Positions 15,062 through 22,975 of a DNA stretch of 27,577 nucleotides are shown in pieces. The position numbers were made by a program, and so were the translations under genes. Under the pieces are notes generated by a model, which had not been told where the DNA came from, did not search any database, and was given only the letters and a program-made list of their open reading frames with translations. The stretch's first letter is position 1, and every line of letters begins with the position of its first letter. Location: positions 1-27,577 of the forward strand of contig DBAU01000001.1 of assembly GCA_002291845.1 (NCBI GenBank), read 5' to 3'. This DNA is from Alphaproteobacteria bacterium UBA1002 (GTDB taxonomy: Bacteria > Pseudomonadota > Alphaproteobacteria > Rickettsiales > UBA998).

Positions 15062-16354
15062 ATGCTGAGCCTTTACCGTACGCTGACCCGGATTGCGGCA
15101 CCCCTGCTGCCGCTATGGCTGTGGCGGCGCGCCCGTCACGGCAAGGAGGACACATCGCGCTGGCGTGAGCGCTTCGGCTATGCCTCGCTGCCACGCCCGG
15201 AGGGGCCGTTGCTGTGGGTGCATGCCGCCAGTGTCGGCGAATCGCAGATGGCCTTGCCGTTGATCGAGCGGCTGCTTGCTACATATCCCGCGATGACGGC
15301 GCTGATCACCACCGGCACCGTTACCTCGGCGGCGTTGCTGGCGCGGCGTCCGGTCCCCCGCCTGCTGCATCAATACATGCCGGTGGATACGCCGGCGGCG
15401 GTGGCGCGCTTCCTGCGCCACTGGCAGCCGGATCTCGCCTGCTGGATGGAGTCGGAATTCTGGCCGAACATGCTGCAACAGACGGCGGCGCAGTGCCCCA
15501 TGATGCTGCTCAATGGGCGTATCTCGGCGCGCTCGGCGTCACGCTGGGCCCGCTTCCCGGCGGCGGCGCGTACGCTGATGGGCGGCTTCCGTCTGCTACT
15601 TGCCGCCAGTGAGGATGATGCCGCCCGCCTGCGCCAGCTCGGTGGCGCGGATGTGCGGGCGCTGGGGAATCTCAAATTTTCCTCTCCGCCACTCGCCCAT
15701 GATGCCGCGGCGCTAGCGCTCATGCGTGAGGAAACAACCGGCCGCGTGGTCTGGCTGGCCGCCAGCACCCATCCCGGCGAGGAGCGTCAGATCGCGGAGG
15801 TGCATCAGGCGCTTGCCGCGCGGCATCCCGGCCTGCTCACCGTGGTCGTGCCGCGTCATCCGCAGCGCGCCGCAGCGATTATGGAGGAGCTAGAGGCCCT
15901 CGGCCTGCGCGTGGCCCGGCGCAGCCAGCGTGAGCCGATCGTGGCGGCCACACAGATTTACCTGGCCGATACCATGGGCGAGCTGGGACTGTTCTTCCGC
16001 CTCTGCCCGGTGGCGTTTATCGGTGGCTCGCTGGTGCCGCATGGCGGGCAGAACCCGTTTGAAGCCGCGCGCTTAGGCACCTGCGTGCTGTACGGGCCGC
16101 ATATGCATAATTTCACCGATTTTTGTTCGCTGCTTGAAGCGGCGGAGGCCTCGCAGCGCGTGGCCTCGGGTGAGGCGTTGAGTGGGGCGGTGGATGCGCT
16201 ACTGCGTGATACGGCGCTGCGTCAGGCGCGCAGCCGCGCCGGGCAGGCGGTGGTGGACGCGCAGGCCACGGTCGAGGCGCGCGTGTGGGAGGCGATCACG
16301 CCGCTTTGCCGCGCCCAGCTGTCCGCAGGTCCCCTCAGTGAAGGAGACCGCTAA
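15062..16354 (+). CDS. waaA: 3-deoxy-D-manno-octulosonic acid (Kdo) transferase WaaA
   Basis: 430 residues, close to E. coli WaaA (425). It adds Kdo from CMP-Kdo to lipid IVA at the cytoplasmic face of the inner membrane. An N-terminal anchor helix (3-22) is followed by HAASVGE with the catalytic Glu60, then ESEFWPN, LNGRIS, and in the C-terminal Rossmann domain ASTHPGEE, VPRHPQR and GGSLVPHGGQNPFEAARLG (GT-B fold, GT30). The ATG at 15062 is preferred over 15053 because TAGGA is about 9 nt upstream of it. Whether it adds one or two Kdo residues cannot be read. TAATG overlaps stop and lpxK start. Confidence 0.95.
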   Translation: MLSLYRTLTRIAAPLLPLWLWRRARHGKEDTSRWRERFGYASLPRPEGPLLWVHAASVGESQMALPLIERLLATYPAMTALITTGTVTSAALLARRPVPRLLHQYMPVDTPAAVARFLRHWQPDLACWMESEFWPNMLQQTAAQCPMMLLNGRISARSASRWARFPAAARTLMGGFRLLLAASEDDAARLRQLGGADVRALGNLKFSSPPLAHDAAALALMREETTGRVVWLAASTHPGEERQIAEVHQALAARHPGLLTVVVPRHPQRAAAIMEELEALGLRVARRSQREPIVAATQIYLADTMGELGLFFRLCPVAFIGGSLVPHGGQNPFEAARLGTCVLYGPHMHNFTDFCSLLEAAEASQRVASGEALSGAVDALLRDTALRQARSRAGQAVVDAQATVEARVWEAITPLCRAQLSAGPLSEGDR

Positions 16355-17331
16355 TGCGTGCCCCCGCCTTCTGGCAAACGTCCGGGGCTCTTGCCCAGCT
16401 TTTGCAGCCGCTGGCGTCGCTATTGCAGTTGTTCACCTGCGGGCGCACCGCCCGTGCCATCCCCTACCGCGCACGTGTGCCGGTACTGTGTGTCGGCAAT
16501 GCCATCGCCGGGGGCGCGGGCAAGACGCCAACGGTTGCTCTGCTTGCCACGATGCTGGCAGAGCAAGGCATAACGCCGCACATTCTCAGCCGTGGCTATG
16601 GCGGCACGCTGGCCGGACCGCTCGCCGTTGATCCGCAGCACCATACCGCGGCCCAGGTGGGCGATGAGCCGCTACTGCTTGCCCGCCAGGCGCCGGTGTG
16701 GATTTCTCGTGCCCGCGCCGCGGGCCTGCGTGCGCTGGAAGCGGCAGGAGCCTCCGCCATCCTGATGGATGACGGGCTACAGAATCCGCATGTGGCACCT
16801 TCCGCGGCGCTTCTGGTGGTGGATGGTGGCTACGGCATCGGCAACGGCCGCTGCCTGCCCGCCGGGCCATTGCGTGAGCCGTGGCCGCAGGCGCTGGCGC
16901 GGGCACAGGCGGTGCTGATCATTGGGGAGGACCGTACCGGCATCGCCGCCCGTTGTGGTTCTGTGCCGGTGCTTTACGGGCATCTGCAGCCAGAGACAAC
17001 GGGTCTGCCGGTTGCGGATCAAGCGTGGCTGGCGTTTGCCGGAATTGGCCGTCCGCAGAAATTTTTTGAAACGCTGGCCGCACATCATTTTTCTCTCGCT
17101 GATTGCATTGCCTTTGCCGATCATCATCCCTATCTCGAACGGGAATTGAGAGATCTGGCCATGCAGGCAGAACGCTACAAGGCACGCTTAATCACGACGG
17201 AGAAAGACGCCGTGCGCCTGCCTGCCGCGTGGCGAGCGCGTGTCGCCGTACTTCCGGTGCGACTAGTGCTTCAGCCGGAGAGTCAGCGCTGGGTAAGGCA
17301 CTGGCTAGCCTCATGGAGTGCGCCATGTTAA
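16354..17331 (+). CDS. lpxK: Tetraacyldisaccharide 4'-kinase LpxK
   Basis: 325 residues. It phosphorylates the 4' position of the tetraacyldisaccharide 1-phosphate to give lipid IVA. An N-terminal hydrophobic helix sits at the membrane; the P-loop is GGAGKT (53-58), followed by ILSRGYGG, DGLQNP, the DDGLQ catalytic region and GNGRCLPAGPLREP. AAGGAGA ends about 7 nt before the ATG at 16354, which overlaps the waaA stop. Being before lpxL-like and after waaA in one overlapping operon fits stepwise Raetz-pathway expression. Confidence 0.96.
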   Translation: MRAPAFWQTSGALAQLLQPLASLLQLFTCGRTARAIPYRARVPVLCVGNAIAGGAGKTPTVALLATMLAEQGITPHILSRGYGGTLAGPLAVDPQHHTAAQVGDEPLLLARQAPVWISRARAAGLRALEAAGASAILMDDGLQNPHVAPSAALLVVDGGYGIGNGRCLPAGPLREPWPQALARAQAVLIIGEDRTGIAARCGSVPVLYGHLQPETTGLPVADQAWLAFAGIGRPQKFFETLAAHHFSLADCIAFADHHPYLERELRDLAMQAERYKARLITTEKDAVRLPAAWRARVAVLPVRLVLQPESQRWVRHWLASWSAPC

Positions 17332-18191
17332 AGCAGATTCGTTACGCGCTGGAGGCCTTGCCAGCCTATCTGGCCTATGGCTTGTTTGCGGTCCTTCCTC
17401 TGCCACTGGCTTCGCGCATGGGTGCGACGCTTGGTCGCTGGCTTGGCCGTCTGCTTCCCGTGCGCCGGGTGGCCGAGCGGAATCTGGCACTGGCTATGCC
17501 GGAGCTGTCCGATGCCCGCCGCGCTGCCATTCTACGCGGAATGTGGGAGCAACTTGGTCGCACGCTCGCCGAATTTCCGCATTTGGGACGCCTTTCCTTT
17601 CAGGCACATTTAAAGCTCACCCCCTCACCGGTGATGGACGCGCTGCGCGGTACATCGTCGCCGGTGGTATTCCTTGCTGGGCATCTTAGCAACTGGGAAG
17701 TGGCCCCCTTGGCGGCTAGCCGTTACGGTCTCCCCCTTGTGCTGACCTACCGACAGACGAATAATCCGTATGTGAACTGGCTGGTGGAGGGGGTCCGCCG
17801 GCGCTATATCCCTGCGGCGCATCGAAAGGGCCGGGGAGGAATGCGCCATCTGATCCGCGCCTTGCAGCGTGGAAAAGCCGTGGGTATGATGGTGGATCAG
17901 AAAGAAAATGGGGGGCTGGCGGTGCCGTTTTTTCATGCCCCGGCCATGACCACGCCTTTGCCCGTGCAGCTGGCCCGCAAGCTGAACGCCCCTGTCATTC
18001 TGGCGCGCACTTTGCGAGATGAGGACGGCTGTTACTCGATGGAAATCTTGCCGATGCCCTTGCCATCTGGCATGACGGAGGCCGATGATGCAGAGGTGCT
18101 GGCCCGCATCAACCGGCAGCTGGAGGTGTGGATTCGTGAGCGGCCGGAAGATTGGTTCTGGCTGCACCGTCGTTGGCCAAAGGAGATCTAA
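17325..18191 (+). CDS. Lipid A late acyltransferase (LpxL/HtrB family)
   Basis: 288 residues. The family transfers a secondary acyl chain from acyl-ACP to Kdo-lipid A. The catalytic H-x4-E motif is GHLSNWEV, His120 and Glu125. An N-terminal hydrophobic helix (about 12-40) anchors it; TYRQTNNPYVN and MMVDQKENGG-like blocks are also typical. The ATG at 17325 has GGAG 6-7 nt upstream and overlaps lpxK by 7 nt; an ATG at 17313 is possible. Whether it is the LpxL or LpxM step is not determinable. C-terminal EDWFWLHRRWP is typical of the family. Confidence 0.93.
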   Translation: MLKQIRYALEALPAYLAYGLFAVLPLPLASRMGATLGRWLGRLLPVRRVAERNLALAMPELSDARRAAILRGMWEQLGRTLAEFPHLGRLSFQAHLKLTPSPVMDALRGTSSPVVFLAGHLSNWEVAPLAASRYGLPLVLTYRQTNNPYVNWLVEGVRRRYIPAAHRKGRGGMRHLIRALQRGKAVGMMVDQKENGGLAVPFFHAPAMTTPLPVQLARKLNAPVILARTLRDEDGCYSMEILPMPLPSGMTEADDAEVLARINRQLEVWIRERPEDWFWLHRRWPKEI

Positions 18192-18193
18192 CC

Positions 18194-18514
18194 ATGCACC
18201 CCGCTTTGATGCTGACCCTCGCCCTTAGCCTGCCAGCGGTTATGATGGTACTGCTCTGCGGCCCGATTTATGCCGGGGCCTATGGTGGCCTAGTGCTTCT
18301 TTACGGCAATGAGATCAGCACGCTTGCGTTGCAGGTAAATTATCAGCTGGATACGTATGAAGCATTGTGGGCGTATTACCTGCAGCATCAAACGCAGGTG
18401 AGCTTTGTGGATTTCCTTTTGCCGGCTTTTGGCCCGCTGGTTGTGGGCGTGCTAAGCGGCGTGGTGTTTTTCGTGATGTTCATTCGCTATTTGAAAAACG
18501 TCTTCAGCCTCTAA
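18194..18514 (+). CDS. Small two-helix membrane protein at the end of the lipid A operon
   Basis: 106 residues that I do not recognise. Hydrophobic helices at about 4-38 and 75-98 flank a polar loop with YQLDTYEALWAYYLQHQTQV. The end, FIRYLKNVFSL, is basic then hydrophobic. AGGAG nine nt upstream and only a 2-bp gap after the acyltransferase stop show it is expressed as the last gene of the msbA-lpxL run. A helper or chaperone role in lipid A assembly is possible by context only. Confidence 0.72.
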   Translation: MHPALMLTLALSLPAVMMVLLCGPIYAGAYGGLVLLYGNEISTLALQVNYQLDTYEALWAYYLQHQTQVSFVDFLLPAFGPLVVGVLSGVVFFVMFIRYLKNVFSL

Positions 18515-18656
18515 CTTTGTAAGAAAATCAGTATGCTTTAAGGTGCCCACCCGTGTACGGATATGGGGGACACGTATCGTGAAGCTCATCACGAAAAAGG
18601 TCTTGGCAGAATTTACGCAACCTGCCTGATTTCTAAAAGAAGCAAGCGCCTGAGCA

Positions 18657-19694
18657 TTAAGGCCATTTCACCTCCGGGGGCATGGACATCAGGATGGCCT
18701 CAGTATTGCCTCCGGTCATCAACCCGAACCGCGTGCCACGATCATAGAGCAGGTTAAACTCGACATAACGGCCGCGGCGCACCAGCTGATGCTCACGTTC
18801 TTCCGGCGTCCAGGGGCGCGCCATGCGCGCGCGTACCACCTCCGGATAGACGCGGCGGAAGGTGCGGCCCACATCCTGCGTAAAGGCAAAGTCCTTTTCC
18901 CAGTCTCCGGTGTCGAGGTAATCATAGAAGATGCCGCCAATGCCGCGCGGCTCGCCGCGATGCTTCAGGAAAAAGTAGGTATCACACCAGTCTTTATAGG
19001 TGGGGTAATAGGTGGGATCATGCCGGTCGCAGCATTCTTTAAACGCGGCATGAAACAGCTGTGCCATTTCGGCATCATCAAACATCGGTGTCAGATCTGC
19101 CCCGCCGCCAAACCATTGACGTCCGTGGGTATCATGCTCCGCCGCCTGACGCACCGCATCGGCTTGCGCGAAGCCGTTTCCCGCAGCCCGATGGGCACGG
19201 CCTTCCTGCAAATCAGCAATTTTGGGCATCGCCAGCGGGGCAACCCTCTGCCCTTCCGCGTCCAGGCCACCGCTTCCGATGACCAGCATGCGGGTATTCA
19301 TATGCACCGCAGGCACATGGGGGCTTGCCATGTGTGCCACAAGCGAAATACCGCTGGCCCAGAACGTTGGGTTATTTGCCGCGCCCGGCACTTCCTTGCG
19401 CATGGTTTCTGAGAATTCGCCGGTGACGGTGGAAATATTCACGCCAACTTTCTCAAACAGCCGCCCACGCATGACGGACATTTCTCCGCCACCACCCTCT
19501 GGCCGATCCCAATAGGTGCGCTCAAAGCTGCCCGGCTCCCCTGGAAAATGCGTGGCTTCCCGCTCCAGCGCCTCAAATGTATCGCAGATATCATCGCGTA
19601 GGTTGCGGAACCAGAAAGAGGCGGCTTGTTTTCGGCGGTTAAGTTCGGACATGGCGGCGGATTCGGTGTGGGGCTGAGCTGCGCTGCGTGTCAT
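18657..19694 (-). CDS. hemF: Oxygen-dependent coproporphyrinogen III oxidase HemF, with an internal insertion
   Basis: 345 residues, about 45 longer than typical. It decarboxylates coproporphyrinogen III to protoporphyrinogen IX using O2. The conserved blocks are present: GVNISTV, SLVAHMASPHVPAVHMNTR, WFGGGADLTP, WCDTYFFLKHRGEPRGIGG, GRYVEFNLLYDRGT and ILMSMPP. Between HMNTR and WFGGG there are 58 residues where E. coli has about 14. The extra segment contains a 37-bp imperfect palindrome (19157-19193). All catalytic blocks remain, so the enzyme is probably active with a surface loop. AAGGA 7 nt before the ATG at 19694 supports the start. It is the last gene of the minus-strand run. Confidence 0.94.
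   Translation of the reverse strand: MTRSAAQPHTESAAMSELNRRKQAASFWFRNLRDDICDTFEALEREATHFPGEPGSFERTYWDRPEGGGGEMSVMRGRLFEKVGVNISTVTGEFSETMRKEVPGAANNPTFWASGISLVAHMASPHVPAVHMNTRMLVIGSGGLDAEGQRVAPLAMPKIADLQEGRAHRAAGNGFAQADAVRQAAEHDTHGRQWFGGGADLTPMFDDAEMAQLFHAAFKECCDRHDPTYYPTYKDWCDTYFFLKHRGEPRGIGGIFYDYLDTGDWEKDFAFTQDVGRTFRRVYPEVVRARMARPWTPEEREHQLVRRGRYVEFNLLYDRGTRFGLMTGGNTEAILMSMPPEVKWP
19157..19193. repeat. Imperfect palindrome inside the hemF insertion
   Basis: CATCGGCTTGCGCGAA (19157-19172), 5-nt loop, TTCCCGCAGCCCGATG (19178-19193). The arms match at 13 of 16 positions as inverted repeats. It lies wholly within the part of hemF that has no counterpart in standard HemF proteins, as expected of an in-frame palindromic element. 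Confidence 0.5.
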
Positions 19695-19766
19695 ATCGCG
19701 TCCTTTCCTGATTGTCGATACGTGGCTGAATCTATCTCGCTGCGGCAGCAGGCGCGTTGATGATTG

Positions 19767-20231
19767 TCAAGCGTAGGTACACGCATGACGTGTCTGGCGA
19801 ATGGCCTCTGAAAGTACGATGGCCGCCGCCATGGCTACGTTGAACGAACGTGCAATAGGAGACATGGGTATTCTGACATGGGCGTCACTACACTGGTGAA
19901 CATCTTCCGGTACTCCCGCTCTTTCTCGCCCAAACATGATCCAGTCGGACGGTTGGAATGCCTGGTCGTAGAGTGAATGGGTTGTTTTGGTCGTGGATAA
20001 AATCAGGCGTCCGCCAGAGGCTTTGCAATGGGCATGAAACGCGTCCCATGAGGCATGACGGATAAGGGGAACATGCACGCCATAGTCGAGTGACCGTTGT
20101 CGGATCCGTTTGTCATCCAGTGGGAATCCGCATGGCTCCACCACATGCAGCGGCACATCAAAACATGCCGCCAATCGAATAATGGAACCAAGATTATGGG
20201 CAAGGTCTGGCTGGTAGAGCACAATCTGCAT
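19767..20231 (-). CDS. trmL: tRNA (cytidine(34)-2'-O)-methyltransferase TrmL
   Basis: 154 residues, normal for this minimal SPOUT methyltransferase, which methylates the wobble ribose of tRNA-Leu species. Motifs: an N-terminal LYQPDLAHNLGSIIRLAACF (motif 1), MFGRERAGVP (motif 2) and IPMSPIARSFNVAMAAAIVL (motif 3 with the knot that binds AdoMet). The usual RSLN/S appears as RSFN, a mild variant. The start at 20231 has GGTAACGGGG just upstream. It is 72 bp before hemF and 45 bp after an orphan gene on the same strand. Confidence 0.92.
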   Translation of the reverse strand: MQIVLYQPDLAHNLGSIIRLAACFDVPLHVVEPCGFPLDDKRIRQRSLDYGVHVPLIRHASWDAFHAHCKASGGRLILSTTKTTHSLYDQAFQPSDWIMFGRERAGVPEDVHQCSDAHVRIPMSPIARSFNVAMAAAIVLSEAIRQTRHACTYA

Positions 20232-20276
20232 CCCCGTTACCTAGCGCAGATGCAGGTGAAAGACCAGACGCCTCTA

Positions 20277-20972
20277 TCATCTGTGACGCTGAGATTGCTG
20301 AATTTCAACCTGACCTGCGTAGCCTTGCATATAATCAAGCCATTCATCAATCTCAGCGAGGGCGCTTCTGTAATTCTCAAGATGATTTTCCATCAATCCC
20401 CGTGCTTCGGGAGTGATGACATCCGCGTTTATCTGCATCCAACGCCGATAGTCCGCTGCGATGCGATCCATGGCCTGCCGGGATGTTTCTTTCACCGGCG
20501 CATCGTAAGTCCCATTCGCTAACGCACGGTTTAACTGGCTTCCGGATCGCGCACCAGACAAGATCCCTCTCACTCGGTTAATCAGCGAATCCGTTTTCTG
20601 TAAAGAATAGGAATCACGGTGAGTAAGTATGAGTTGACCCAGCCCGTTGCCCCACTCACCCATCAACCCCAGATGCCCGCGAATCCGGTCTTCGGCGCGC
20701 CACATCGCTTCTTCCACAGGCGATTGCAGACCAGCAAAAGGTAAAGCACAATAAAAATTCGTTTCTTCCGACGAGAAGGGTGTCTTCGTGCGGTAGGAAA
20801 TGGGTGTGTTCGGTGTATTTACAGAGGTACGAGCATGCTCCTTAAACAAGAAGGCCAGACCCTTGATCGCCTCATCCATGCGATGGTATGCGCCGGTTTT
20901 CTGATCGAACAGCGCGTATGTTTTTACTTCTAGCCCCTTGGGGGTGTAGGCCAAAGAAGCGCGAAAGGGCAT
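20277..20972 (-). CDS. Orphan protein of unknown function
   Basis: 231 residues that I do not recognise. It has no signal peptide or membrane helix. The N-terminal ~45 residues look beta-rich (FRASLAYTPKGLEVKTYALF); the rest appears helical, with a charged amphipathic run from about 150 to 215. It ends QQSQRHR, similar to the tail (SPQERHR) of the orphan at 26299-27267. GC content is clearly lower than ilvC and trmL beside it. There is no obvious Shine-Dalgarno; instead a hairpin (20973-20996) abuts the start codon. No function proposed. Confidence 0.65.
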   Translation of the reverse strand: MPFRASLAYTPKGLEVKTYALFDQKTGAYHRMDEAIKGLAFLFKEHARTSVNTPNTPISYRTKTPFSSEETNFYCALPFAGLQSPVEEAMWRAEDRIRGHLGLMGEWGNGLGQLILTHRDSYSLQKTDSLINRVRGILSGARSGSQLNRALANGTYDAPVKETSRQAMDRIAADYRRWMQINADVITPEARGLMENHLENYRSALAEIDEWLDYMQGYAGQVEIQQSQRHR

Positions 20973-20996
20973 GGGTACAACTCGACTAGTTGTCCC
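20973..20996. promoter_or_regulatory. Hairpin abutting the start codon of the orphan gene
   Basis: On the plus strand ACAACT (20977-20982), loop CGACT, AGTTGT (20988-20993), extended by GGGT/CCC with one bulge. It ends at the base next to the orphan's ATG (20972), where a ribosome-binding site would be. It could be an operator or a translation-blocking stem. Confidence 0.4.
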
Positions 20997-21042
20997 AGTT
21001 TAGACGATAAACGCATGAATTAAAGCGACAATTCCGTGAAGA

Positions 21043-22062
21043 TTAGTTCTTCGCCTTATCGACCAGCTTGTTTTTGCCAATCCACGGCATCATGGCGCGC
21101 AGTTTGGCACCGACTTGCTCAATCGGGTGGGCGGCCTGGTTGCGGCGGGTGGCTTTGAAATGCGGGGCGCCGGCTTTGTTTTCCAGCATCCAGTCACGGG
21201 TGAAGCGGCCAGACTGGATGTCTTCCAGCACGCGCTTCATTTCCTTCTTGGTTTCTTCCGTCACCATGCGCGGGCCGGTCTTGTAATCGCCGTATTCCGC
21301 CGTGTTGGAGATGGAATAGCGCATATTGGCCAGGCCGCCTTCATAGATCAGGTCAACAATCAGCTTGGTCTCGTGCAGGCACTCAAAATAAGCCATTTCC
21401 GGAGCGTAGCCGGCTTCCACCAGCGTCTCGAAGCCTGCCATGATGAGGTGGGAAATCCCGCCGCACAGCACAGCCTGCTCGCCGAACAGGTCGGTTTCGC
21501 ACTCTTCCTTGAAGGTGGTCTCGATGATGCCCGAGCGGCCACCGCCCACGGCGGAGGCATAAGAGAGCGCGATGTCCTTGGCGTTGCCGGTGGCGTCCTG
21601 ATGGATGGCGATCAGGCAGGGTACGCCGCCACCTTTGAGGTATTCGCCGCGTACGGTATGGCCGGGGCCTTTGGGCGCGATCATGTAGACATCGAGGTCA
21701 GCGCGCGGCTCGATCAGGCCGAAATGCACGTTCAGGCCATGGGCGAACGCCAATGCGGCGCCTTTTTTCATGTTGGCATGCAGCTCGTTCGCATAGAGAT
21801 CCGCTTGCAGTTCGTCCGGAATGAGGATCATCACCACGTCGGCCCAAGCGGCGGCATCGGCGGGCTCCATGACTTCGAAGCCGGCGCTTTTGGCCTTCTC
21901 GGCGGAGGCGGAGCCTTTTTTCAGCGCAATGCGGACATCTTTGACGCCGGAGTCTTTAAGGTTCTGCGCGTGGGCGTGGCCTTGGCTGCCATAGCCGACA
22001 ATGACGACCTTCTTTGACTTGATGAGGTTAACGTCAGCATCCTGATCGTAATAGACGCGCAT
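21043..22062 (-). CDS. ilvC: Ketol-acid reductoisomerase IlvC (class I, NADPH)
   Basis: 339 residues, a standard class I KARI. It isomerises and reduces acetolactate and acetohydroxybutyrate in valine and isoleucine synthesis. The Rossmann motif is GYGSQGHAHAQN (23-34); the loop RIALKKGSASAEKA suggests NADPH use. KGPGHTVRGEY (131-141) and the two Mg ligands Asp191 and Glu195 in DLFGEQ are present. The C-terminal helical knot domain is complete. GGAG 6 nt before the ATG at 22062 fixes the start. A terminator-like hairpin lies between the upstream GNAT gene and ilvC, so ilvC may have its own promoter. Confidence 0.97.
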   Translation of the reverse strand: MRVYYDQDADVNLIKSKKVVIVGYGSQGHAHAQNLKDSGVKDVRIALKKGSASAEKAKSAGFEVMEPADAAAWADVVMILIPDELQADLYANELHANMKKGAALAFAHGLNVHFGLIEPRADLDVYMIAPKGPGHTVRGEYLKGGGVPCLIAIHQDATGNAKDIALSYASAVGGGRSGIIETTFKEECETDLFGEQAVLCGGISHLIMAGFETLVEAGYAPEMAYFECLHETKLIVDLIYEGGLANMRYSISNTAEYGDYKTGPRMVTEETKKEMKRVLEDIQSGRFTRDWMLENKAGAPHFKATRRNQAAHPIEQVGAKLRAMMPWIGKNKLVDKAKN

Positions 22063-22087
22063 GGGGCACTCCGTAAGGCTGGGTATG

Positions 22088-22113
22088 AAAAAGAACCCGC
22101 CTTATACGGGGTT
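22088..22113 (-). terminator. Terminator-like hairpin between the GNAT gene and ilvC
   Basis: On the minus strand AACCC, a 10-nt loop, GGGTT, then CTTTTT. The stem is only 5 bp, so it may be weak. It begins in the stop codon of the GNAT gene and lies 25 bp before ilvC, so it either ends the upstream transcript or partly limits read-through into ilvC. I see no leader peptide here. Confidence 0.5.
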
Positions 22114-22652
22114 TAGGCCGATGCTTCAAGCCTCTTTGCGGCGATCTGTCTGCGCAGAATCCATTCGCGGTCCAGCTGGCGGCCGACGGGGTAATCATAT
22201 TCCCCGGCTTTGCTGAAGCCATAGGTGGCGTAGAACGCCTGCGCCTTATGGTTATTCTCCCAGACGCCGAGGCAGATTTCCGCCGCGCCCGCGGCTTCCA
22301 TGTGCGTCAGTGCCGCGTCCATCAGGGCACGGCCCATGCCTTTGCCCTGAAAGGCTTCCAGTACGTAAAGGCGATGCAATTCCCATTGCGGGGAGGCCAG
22401 CGGCGCGAGCGGCAAATGGCAGGGGCCCCATTTGACGAACCCGGCGGGCTGGCCACTCCACACCGCGAGGCGCCAGTGTTCGTCCGCACGTGCCAGCGAA
22501 TCTGCCAGGGCAACGGGGTCATAATCCTTCGCCAGGTGGGCGGCCAGGTCTTCCGGAGGATAGAGATGCCCAAAAGTTTCCGTAAACGCCTGGCGGCCAA
22601 GCGCCGAGAGGGTTTGCGCGTCCGCCAGGGTCGGAAGATGCAGCGTCAGCAA
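22113..22652 (-). CDS. GNAT family N-acetyltransferase
   Basis: 179 residues. The acetyl-CoA-binding motif A is present as LYVLEAFQGKGMGRALMDAA (about 93-112), with the QGKGMG phosphate loop, and motif B as ENNHKAQAFYATYGF. Substrate cannot be told; small-molecule or protein N-acetylation are both possible. The first codon is TTG (22652), three bases after the stop of the lipoprotein gene, with no good Shine-Dalgarno, so translation is probably coupled. It lies between ilvN and ilvC without an obvious link to amino acid synthesis. Confidence 0.85.
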   Translation of the reverse strand: MLTLHLPTLADAQTLSALGRQAFTETFGHLYPPEDLAAHLAKDYDPVALADSLARADEHWRLAVWSGQPAGFVKWGPCHLPLAPLASPQWELHRLYVLEAFQGKGMGRALMDAALTHMEAAGAAEICLGVWENNHKAQAFYATYGFSKAGEYDYPVGRQLDREWILRRQIAAKRLEASA

Positions 22653-22655
22653 GGC

Positions 22656-22901
22656 TTAGCGTCGCCAGAGCGGGCGGCCGAGATCAAAATCCTCGCTATC
22701 GGTGACGCCTCCGGCAATGGCACCCGCCGCGGTGCCAAGCAGCACGCCGGTACCCACGCTGCCGCCGACGACCGCCGAGGTGACCGCACCCGTCGCCGCG
22801 CCAAGGCCTGCGCCGGAGAGTACGCGATCCTGCGAGGTGTGGCCGCAGGCGGTGAGGGAGAGGAGAGAAGCAATGCTGAGAAGGCAAATCGTTGGGTTCA
22901 T
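22656..22901 (-). CDS. Small glycine-zipper lipoprotein
   Basis: 81 residues. A signal peptide ends in lipobox LTAC with Cys at about 19. It is followed by a glycine zipper: repeated Gly/Ala/Val at four-residue spacing in GAGLGAATGAVTSAVVGG and GTGVLLGTAAGAIAGG. Such proteins (17-kDa antigen or OmpA-linker type) sit in the outer membrane by lipid anchor and the zipper helix pair. The C-terminus DLGRPLWRR is short and charged. AAGGA 7 nt upstream supports the ATG at 22901. Confidence 0.82.
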   Translation of the reverse strand: MNPTICLLSIASLLSLTACGHTSQDRVLSGAGLGAATGAVTSAVVGGSVGTGVLLGTAAGAIAGGVTDSEDFDLGRPLWRR

Positions 22902-22975
22902 CCTGCGTCCTTTCAGGGTTTGTTTAACGGGTGAAAATCTAGCAGAAAACCACGCGCGGGTAAATCAGGTGGCGA

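Noticed and set aside
18515..18656. Possible terminator or small gene between the convergent operon ends
   Set aside because: Only short imperfect repeats around CACCCGTGTACGG; no stem with a T-run and no convincing ORF.
21115..22017. 300-residue open frame opposite ilvC
   Set aside because: Antisense of a conserved class I KARI gene; composition typical of a GC-rich shadow frame.
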